A stretch of DNA of 64,000 nucleotides, taken from positions 75,127,625-75,191,624 of the forward strand of contig NC_089742.1 in the NCBI RefSeq assembly GCF_040412425.1, read 5' to 3'. A program made the translations under genes and the position numbers. Below the pieces are notes generated by a model that ran no database searches, was not told the origin of the DNA, and worked only from the letters and a program-made list of their open reading frames with translations. Position 1 is the stretch's first letter, and the number at the start of each line of letters is the position of its first letter. Shown piece by piece: positions 57,701 through 64,000 of this stretch. This stretch comes from Macrobrachium rosenbergii. Lineage: Eukaryota > Arthropoda > Malacostraca > Decapoda > Palaemonidae.

Positions 57701-58955
57701 CCCCTCGAATGACTCTCGTTACAACCTCAGCATAAAATATGCTTAAAACTTATTGATCATGGCACACTAAGACTTGTAGTTGCTGGATTTCTTGGCCAAT
57801 ATTAGCTTATTGGTTCAGGCTTACAATGACGATAGCAACAAACCACAAGTAAGTGCTAAACCACTAAAACTACCTTTAACCCGAGTTAGCTGACATACAG
57901 TTATTTACTTGAAAATGCACAATCAGAATATTGCCATGCATTTTCAATTCCTAGAAACTTATTATTACGGAAAACAGAATCAGAACAGAAATGACCGTTT
58001 ATTTATTTTTTGCGGAACATATAGGCACATACCTTGTTCATCTTTTATCCGGTCTTCAGTTATATTTGGCATATATTCTTATTAAAACTATTTTACAAGA
58101 TACATATATTTTGAATCAAGCTAGTCCATTTGTTTATGTATGCCTCTTTTTAGGGTGACGTTTTTACCAGTGTTGGATGATGGTGAGCTTCATCCGATGC
58201 CATATTATGTCACTGCTGAAATTGCGTTTCCAGCCCTGGCCGAAGTGCCATGGATGGCCGATGAAAAGAGGAAGATGAAAGCGCAGGTGGAGGTAAGACT
58301 GACGTCCATAAAGTTTCCAAGATTCTGTTGTAAGCTTCTCAGTAGGCAGGAATTGCATCTGCCTTTGTAGAGAGAGATGATCACATACTGAAATATGTTC
58401 ATATAGCAAGCAGTTCCATTGGCAACTCTTGGAGCAGCTCAGCGTTTTCTATGGAACTAGACTGAAGTCTTCGGTTGAATTGAGCATAAATTTGGTTACT
58501 CTTTTTTATACGATGACTCATAGAAACAATTGTTGCCTTATAATGGATTTCGATGAATCATAAAATGATTGTTACGTTATAATGGACTATGACAGGAATT
58601 GGTGACAACTATTGCTATGGCAGATTGCATTTTCTTGACTCAAAGATAGCCTCTTGCCTCAGGTAAGAATTACAAACAACATAATGTGGAATATGAATTT
58701 TTAGTTATTAAAGCGAAGTGCGTCAGTCATCAGAATTTTTATCCCCACCACAGTTTACTTTTAAGTTATCAATATGAAGTTGCAAATACTCTATAGTACT
58801 AAAGAGCTAAATCATAATTATCATCTTCCGTCTGACAGAGATTCAACAGAGATACGAGGCTTCAAACGGACCTTCTCGATGAGATAGTCGGAGACGCTAT
58901 TCAAGATGAGATCGTAGCCATTGCTTCCATTACTCTCGAGCAAAGCAAATATGAG
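54745..58955 (+). CDS. Unidentified host gene, four internal exons
   Basis: Four exons with consensus splice sites and matching phases: 54745-54817 (TTTCTTTCAG| ... CCAAG|GTAAGG), 54955-55071 (GCTATAG| ... GAAAA|GTCAGT), 58154-58292 (TTTTTAG| ... GTGGAG|GTAAGA) and 58839-58955 (TGACAG| ... TATGAG|GTGGGA). Phases run 2, 2, 0, 0 without a stop. The protein reads VSQSPTWNHNMVYTSGRGSG, later APEEHARMFQTSPADLRGVN, then VTFLPVLDDGELHPMPYYVT, EVPWMADEKRKMKAQVERFN and TDLLDEIVGDAIQDEIVAIA. The last part is amphipathic helix. I do not recognise the family; a GANP/MCM3AP-like nuclear protein was considered on weak helix similarity only. Both gene ends lie outside these exons. The 3.1-kb second intron holds Gypsy-like and MITE debris. 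Confidence 0.7.
55735..56480 (-). mobile_element. Gypsy-like retrotransposon fragment (Gag start), copy 2
   Basis: The minus frame 56239-56514 reads VCGLAREVGLEGREVRELDL followed by AQAGREERKLKCKYAKLKSR, a Gag-like N-terminal helix. The ~70-bp segment with GGGATTGTCCTTGAAATGGC (55747) recurs, diverged, at 56143 as GGGTATTTCCTTTAAAACGG and at 46567. It lies in the second intron of the four-exon host gene, antisense to it. Confidence 0.5.
56508..56885. mobile_element. MITE-like element with 26-bp inverted ends
   Basis: Ends: GGATCATGTCAAGATTAGCG (continuing AACCCA) on the left and its complement with one change on the right (56860-56885). The interior has degenerate units of CATGT-AAGAATAGCGAACCC (56536-56590 and 56768-56850). 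A hairpin lies at 56628-56691, arms GCTAGTACTAAACACGGCGA and CGCCGCGTTTAGTACTAGC. No coding capacity. Confidence 0.7.
56886..58153. other. Remainder of host-gene intron 2
   Basis: AT-rich intronic sequence. No further exon with consistent phase was seen. Confidence 0.4.
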
Positions 58956-59740
58956 GTGGGACATTATTGTGTTATATTGAACAGGATCGTTATGGTTCAC
59001 GGGATCTGTTGCGCTTCTCGCTGACTTGTTTGTAAATGAGTGTGAGGAAACTGAATGACACTGCACAGCGGGAACGCCCTACCTGCTGCAGAAATAAAGG
59101 GGGAAGGTTTACTGTAGATATACAGTACCATTTTTCCCATATAAAGAATTTTTATGCCATTCTGTCTTCCATTACTAGGTGATTTATATGCCAAGGTAAG
59201 CGAAGTGAAGTTGGCGCTGTGGTAAATATGAAGTTATAGGGGGTAAATGGGAATAGTCTTCTGGAAATACCGTATGTATGGAAAAGCAACTGGTTGTTAG
59301 AAATGCATGATATCCAAATGAAACATTTGAGTATATTTGGGAAAGAGAAAATGGCGAGCAAAATTTTTTAGATTGTTTCAGTACAGAATAGATGGGCGAG
59401 CAGGTTGATAGATACTATGGAGAGAAGAGAAATGGCGGGAGGTAGAACTGATCTTTATTCAGATGATGGGAAAGTGAAGATGCACAAGTCTCAAATTAGA
59501 AAAATACGGGTGAAAATGTAGCAGTAAGTGTAAATAAGACTATTTTATTTGATGAGAAGGAAGCCAAAATAGCATATAAGCAGAATGAAGATGAAACAAA
59601 GGCCAGGGTTATAGATGCGGAAGTGGAAGGAATATATATATAAAAAAGAGCTAATTATCCTCTGAGGGCCTCCATAATGGCCCCATTTGCCCAGATAATA
59701 CACATTCAATGATTCAATGAATCTGGCCTTCTGCTTAACC
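58956..59740. other. Downstream of the fourth host exon, nothing firm
   Basis: Probably intron. Contains a purine-rich segment at 59340-59640, possibly an old repeat, without a recognisable protein. Confidence 0.3.
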
Positions 59741-59970
59741 CATTCACTATGCTCTACCTTCCCTTCACTCTATTCTACCTCCCTTCACTCTGTTCTACCT
59801 CCCTTTCACATGTTCTACCCTCCCTTCCTTCTCTTCTACCTTCCCCTCACTCTGTTCTACCTTCCCTTCACTGTTTTACTTCTTTTCACTCTGTTCTGCC
59901 GCCCCAAACTTTGTTCTACCTCCATTCACTCTGGTCTAACTCCCTTCTCTCTAATCTACCTCCCTTCTCA
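59741..59970. repeat. Pyrimidine-rich ~20-bp minisatellite
   Basis: Degenerate units of CTTCACTCTGTTCTACCTCC, about eleven copies. Confidence 0.9.
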
Positions 59971-60189
59971 TAATGGAGTTCCTTACAGCAATATTGATTC
60001 ATTTAACTCCCTCCACATCATCTCGCCATCAGAGTACATTACTGTTATCCTCATTTTTCCATTTATCATTGTTTAATTGGATTAAGTGGATCGTCAATTA
60101 TTCGATGTACTGTACACCTAGTTTTAAGAAGTAAAATTTCTGAAATTTGCATTTACATGTGCCTTTAAAACGATTCTACAATTGCTCAT

Positions 60190-60345
60190 ATTCTAAAAAA
60201 TTTCCCCGGGGGCTTACAGCGGCGCCCCCCCCCGCCCAACCCCTAGCTGCTTTGGCTCTCTTCGTTGGCCTCCCACCCGATAAGAGGGGCCCAAAGTGGG
60301 GCTGCGCCCCCCGGGTCCCAAAATGTCTAGGAACGCCCCTGCACG
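60190..60345 (-). mobile_element. GC-rich terminal fragment of a hAT element
   Basis: The minus strand begins CAGGGGCGTTCCTAGACATT, a CAGGGGCG-type hAT end, followed by GC-rich sequence with C/G runs. The other end was not found nearby, so this is a truncated end or a small derivative. Confidence 0.5.
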
Positions 60346-61470
60346 CGTAGTCATGAACAGGCGCAAATAGTCCTATTGTAACTGTTATTTATTTTTAATT
60401 TAAGTTAAGAGATCAAATTTTGCGACAGGAGAAGGTAACAAGTTAGTTGAAGAATTAAGAAATTCCCATGAACATGTACTTATGCTATACTCCGAAAATA
60501 GAAAGGCTAAGTAGGTTCTTCCAACAATTTCTGGAAACTATCAACAATTGCTTCGTTATTATTTCCAGAAGCTTCCAGCAGGTTCATTCAAGAATTTTAT
60601 CCAGCTTGTATTTGCTTACTGGACAAGGTAACTTGTACTTGCAGAGAATTATGTGAAGATTTTTATAGAGTCCTTCATAAGAATGGTAGAAGTAAGGGAG
60701 AAAGCAGGCCGAGTGCTAGAGTAATAGTTGAGTAACTTGAGTAGTGTTGCTGCAACCTCAAGTCGAACCAAGGATTCTGTTGTTTTTCTCCATCAGAAGA
60801 GATGCGAACTACCCTATATCGTCGTCATCTGGTTTTTAACTCTTGGTCTCTAACTCAACAGCTATTATTAAAGCGTACATTGCAGCAAGGACACTATGGT
60901 ACTACAGAGAATGCTGTAAGAACAACAAAGAGCAAAGGTTGGTGGTTTGCACAAGTTGTTGGCGGAACCTAGGTCTACTTAAACTTTGCAATTTTCAGAG
61001 TATACCTAGGCTAAGTACATGTTCCTGAAAATGTAATTTTTCAGTTAACCTGTTACCTTCTCCGACTGCAAAATTAGATGTCCCTTAGCCCCAGTTCAAA
61101 ATATAAATAGTAATTACATCTTCCGAGAATTTTCGGTAATTCTTCGTACTTTTGCTACGGGCAGAATTCAAATTCGCACATTTCTTGCCATTTCAACTAA
61201 CCTAGCCTGAGTACGCATTCAGCATTCGCAGTTTTGATTAGCCTAACCTAGCCTATAGATTCAAGTTCGGCGTCCAATCCAAAAAGTAATGCTAACGTTG
61301 AAAAGAAAGTCTGTCCTGTGAAGGGCAAAGTAATACATCGACACATTAACAAATTCCAGAAAAATTCAAATTCCACTGAAATTAAATCCAGTCACCACTA
61401 GAAAATTTCACCCTCACTGCTCAAACTAAAACCCTTCCGAAGGTGGTAGCCGTATAAATAACAATGTAAA
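60346..61470. other. Non-coding or intronic stretch, one weak exon candidate
   Basis: 60860-60936 is bordered by CTCAACAG and GTTGGTGG and could encode IIKAYIAARTLWYYRECCKN, but this frame does not fit the phase after the fourth host exon and the donor is weak. Nothing else was seen. Confidence 0.25.
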
Positions 61471-61489
61471 CTAATGTTAAAAGTGATAA

Positions 61490-63400
61490 TATCAAACACT
61501 GCAAGTTTTGTAGTGGTGTTAGACATAAGATCAAATGCACCAAATTTGAGAAATCAGTTGACAGTCAAAGGAGGGGCTCTTCACGTGGCTTATGCATATT
61601 GTGCAACAGTAGCAAACATGGTTCAGCCAATAATCTGGGTAAGGACAATAAACTCAGTTTTCCAAGTATTATTTGCAAATCATATGCTCACATTTCTGCA
61701 CTATGCCCTAACAGGAGTAATGGTTGGGCATCCACAAATATATGTGTAAATGTTCAACACATCAAAACTTGTTACTGTATCAACCTTTAATGCTTACTGT
61801 GTTGTCAGTAAAATTTCATGGTGTTCACTCCTGCACTGTTAGGTGCCTTCAAGATATGGTGAGTCAGAGAAGTTATCTGTCCATGTCTGTTGCTGAGGAG
61901 CTTAGGAGGCCTATGAGTATGCCTTCTACCCACATGTTGTCACTACTTTTTTGGGTGCTACCGAGCATCAGTTTGGTGAATGTCTAATGTATGTGTGAGA
62001 AAAAGTTTCTTATTGCTATGTTGGCCAACCCGGAATTTGACATTTGGTCGCATGTTTCTTAGCTTGATGTGGCTATCAACATCATCAACAAAGGTTATTC
62101 TCTAGCTAAACCATCTCTAGGTGCAAATGGTGAATGTGGTAGGTTCTGCTTGGAGTACACCACTGGCCTGTTCCCTTTGGAAATGTGATGCATTTCCTCT
62201 ACCCTAACCAAGTGACTCTTATCAGTGTACACCAACAAGTTGCAACAAATCCTGGCGTAGAATATCGGGACATTGTTCCTAAGGAGGAAAATGTTTCTTC
62301 ATTTCAAATCAACTTTGAACATTTGCCCAGAAAGTCTTACTGCTGTCCATTAGAGACCTTGTTTCCTGACAGCTCCGTCGAACAGGAACTCAAACAAATG
62401 TTTAGCCTAGACTCCTTGGGTTATCAGGAGGAGGCAAGCCATCATCACAGTATGACCTTGCCAAGATTGAAGAATTTAGGCAAGGCATCACAAACTAAGA
62501 CAACAAATATTACGGCAGTCCTCCATGGAAGGATGACCTTATTGAGAAGTTCCCCTCCAATCATGAAGTTGCTCTTACAGTTCTGAAAAGAGTAGTTAAA
62601 AATTTGGAACAAAAGAGGTTACTGACTGCTTACCAACAAGTCTGTCACAACTAACTTGAGGATGGAATCATTTAAGACTGACAGATATATTTGGATTTCT
62701 CATAGGCCAGTCGTTAAAGACGAACTCAATGTCACCACTAAGATTAGGCCTGTATTTAATTGCTCTTTGAAGATCAACAATGCTCCTTCTCTCACTGAAG
62801 CTGCATACGCAGGCATCAACTCAATGGGCAACACAGTTAAATTGTCCCTGTACAGTACTTCAGATCAAATGACATACACCTGTAGTCTTGGTAAGTGACA
62901 TAAAACAAGCATTCCTGCAGATTATGTTAGAAAAGAAGAAGATAAAAACAGAATTTGTTTCTTTATGAAACGAGACAGTTAGTAGCCTACAGGTACAAAA
63001 CAGTAATTTTTGGATTCAGTGCTAGTGCATTCATTCTCAAGTGTCATCAGACATCATGCAACCCAGTTTGGTGATGATGAATTTTCAAGAATACTGAACA
63101 GAACTTTTATGTGGGCAATCTCATCGTTACTGTCAACTCACCTGATTTCCTCAAGAAAGTTTATAGTCTGTCAACCGTATGCAACAAGGTGGTTTCTGTC
63201 TTAGATCGTGGAACTCCAACCATCAAGCACTTGTATCAGCCATGGCAAAAGATGGTAGTCTTGCCACCCATGGCAGCAAATATGAAAAGGTCCTGGGTCT
63301 TAAATATTTCATGGACAGTGATTTCATTCAAATAGCTGACAATGTGCTAGAGCCTTCAGCTAATACTAAGAGATCAATTCTGTCTCAAATATCCAAAGTT
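61490..63400 (+). pseudogene. BEL/Pao retrotransposon Gag-PR-RT, decayed
   Basis: Frames in succession give Gag zinc-finger remnants CKFCSGVRHKIKC and LCILCNSSKHGS, a protease block VKFHGVHSCTVRCLQD followed by SQRSYLSMSVAEEL (the DTG/DSG position reads DMV), then RT blocks EYRDIVPKEENVS, KDELNVTTKIRPVFNCSLKI, NNAPSLTEAAYAGINSMGN and, in another frame, an active-site block YVGN where YVDD is expected. The order and blocks match BEL/Pao elements. Broken by many stops and frame changes. The right side is cut by DIRS copy D near 63.4 kb. Integrase and LTRs are not present. Confidence 0.8.
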
Positions 63401-64000
63401 GTTCGCATATGGGTACAAACCCACGACATTCTGTGATCTGGATATCCTTAGACATTCGTGTGCATACAGCTGTGAATAGACTTGTTTTGAAGTGTAGCAC
63501 TAGCTACTTAAGGTGTACCCAGGACCTTGCACCCTCAATTTGTTCTTAGCTGTTGCAGCTGAAAGACACGCTTTTATATGCTCTGTGTATTTGCTACTCA
63601 CTTTGTGAACTTTGGATTTTTCACTTGCCTTTCCTATTTTCTTAAGTGTTAGTGAACAGTGTTGTGTTTTTCCCCATAATTTCCTCTCTGACGGAAGTAA
63701 TAGTGTATTTTTGAGTGTCTCTAGTGCGTTTTTCTTCCAGTCATGAAAGTCACAGTTAAACCAGTGTCTCATTGATGTATGGGGACTACAGGAAAAGGAG
63801 GGCTTGTGGAAAATTTTTGTCCCAGCTTGATGTTAATTCGCATTCTGTGTATTCAAAGTGCAGAAGACAAGATTGTTCTCGAACATTGATTTGTCGAGAG
63901 TGCGAATCTTAGACAGCATCTCAATGGAAAAAGTTTGAAAAAAGGGGGGGACGAAACCTATGCCGCCTTCCATAGAAAAACTCCCCCTCCATTACCTGCA
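63398..64000 (+). mobile_element. DIRS-type retrotransposon copy D, 5' end
   Basis: Starts around GTTCGCATATGGGTACAAAC, which matches the second half of the copy B internal complementary region (GTTCCCATACTGATACAACC). It continues through GTAGCACTAGCTACTTAAGG, shared with the copy B terminal repeat. A Gag-like start follows at 63775. The element continues beyond the window on the plus strand. Confidence 0.75.
63775..63912 (+). pseudogene. DIRS copy D Gag N-terminus with cysteine module
   Basis: Begins MYGDYRKRRACGKFLSQLDV, then NSHSVYSKCRRQDCSRTLIC and RECES, ending at a stop at 63910-63912. The module aligns with CxxCRGQxCSxxxxCxEC of copies A and C; the first cysteine is Tyr here. After the stop the same frame gives ASQWKKFEKR, matching the W...K basic helix of the other copies, so the stop is probably a decay mutation. 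Confidence 0.7.

Noticed and set aside
59717..60076. Ser/Pro/Leu-rich open frame
   Set aside because: Translation of a ~20-bp pyrimidine minisatellite.
60860..60936. Possible fifth exon of the four-exon host gene
   Set aside because: The helical frame does not fit the phase after the fourth exon and the donor is weak.
1..64000. Prokaryotic-type systems (CRISPR, defence islands, operons)
   Set aside because: No array with regular spacers and no gene clusters; splice sites and element types are eukaryotic.

Overview
This window looks like nuclear DNA of an arthropod, most probably a decapod crustacean. The evidence is the mix of repeats: DIRS-type tyrosine-recombinase retrotransposons, several LINE families, BEL/Pao and Gypsy-like fragments, two hAT elements, pogo/Tigger-like elements, tRNA-derived SINEs, very long (AT)n, (GA)n and (TAA)n arrays and short TTAGG-like runs. 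There are also spliced exons with consensus GT/AG sites. Nothing bacterial (operons, ribosome binding sites, CRISPR) is visible. The species call is inference from general knowledge of repeat families; no database was searched.

Layout. 1-18.5 kb is almost entirely nested retroelements. A DIRS copy (A) runs off the left edge. Next come two small TA-flanked DNA elements and half of a jockey-like LINE. That LINE is split by a second DIRS copy (B, 4.56-11.39 kb), which itself carries a Tigger-like element (5.03-6.79 kb). The other LINE half follows, and then a third DIRS copy (C, 12.08-18.52 kb) with both inverted terminal repeats and an internal complementary region. 18.5-25.4 kb is AT-rich noncoding DNA holding foldbacks, a TTAA-flanked element filled with a ~370-bp tandem repeat, and a ~790-bp palindrome. 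25.44-25.59 kb (minus) is the first coding exon of a host splicing-factor gene that I recognise as an SREK1 homologue. 26-34 kb holds SINEs, two related TTTAGTGA-type minisatellites with a shared leader, a broken coiled-coil reading frame and a 148-bp GC-rich minisatellite.

34.2-37.1 kb is a second three-level nest (LINE in LINE, with a ~425-bp insertion in the inner one). 37-49 kb carries microsatellites, foldbacks, a deleted hAT element with a perfect 8-bp target duplication, another LINE fragment and a long tRNA-derived SINE. 49.75-54.07 kb (minus) is a hAT element with a spliced, decayed ZMYM1/DUF4371-type transposase. 54.74-58.96 kb (plus) holds four phase-consistent exons of an unidentified host gene whose introns contain mobile-element debris. 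61.5-63.4 kb is a dead BEL/Pao element. It is cut by the start of a fourth DIRS copy (D) that continues past the right edge and belongs to the same family as copy B.

Only the SREK1 exon and the four-exon gene look like functional host coding sequence. Every transposon protein-coding region I could trace carries frameshifts, stops or damaged catalytic residues. I found no evidence of a novel multi-gene system. The most informative signals are the nested insertion histories, the complete DIRS end architecture, the transposon-hosted satellite, the paired minisatellites and the unidentified gene.
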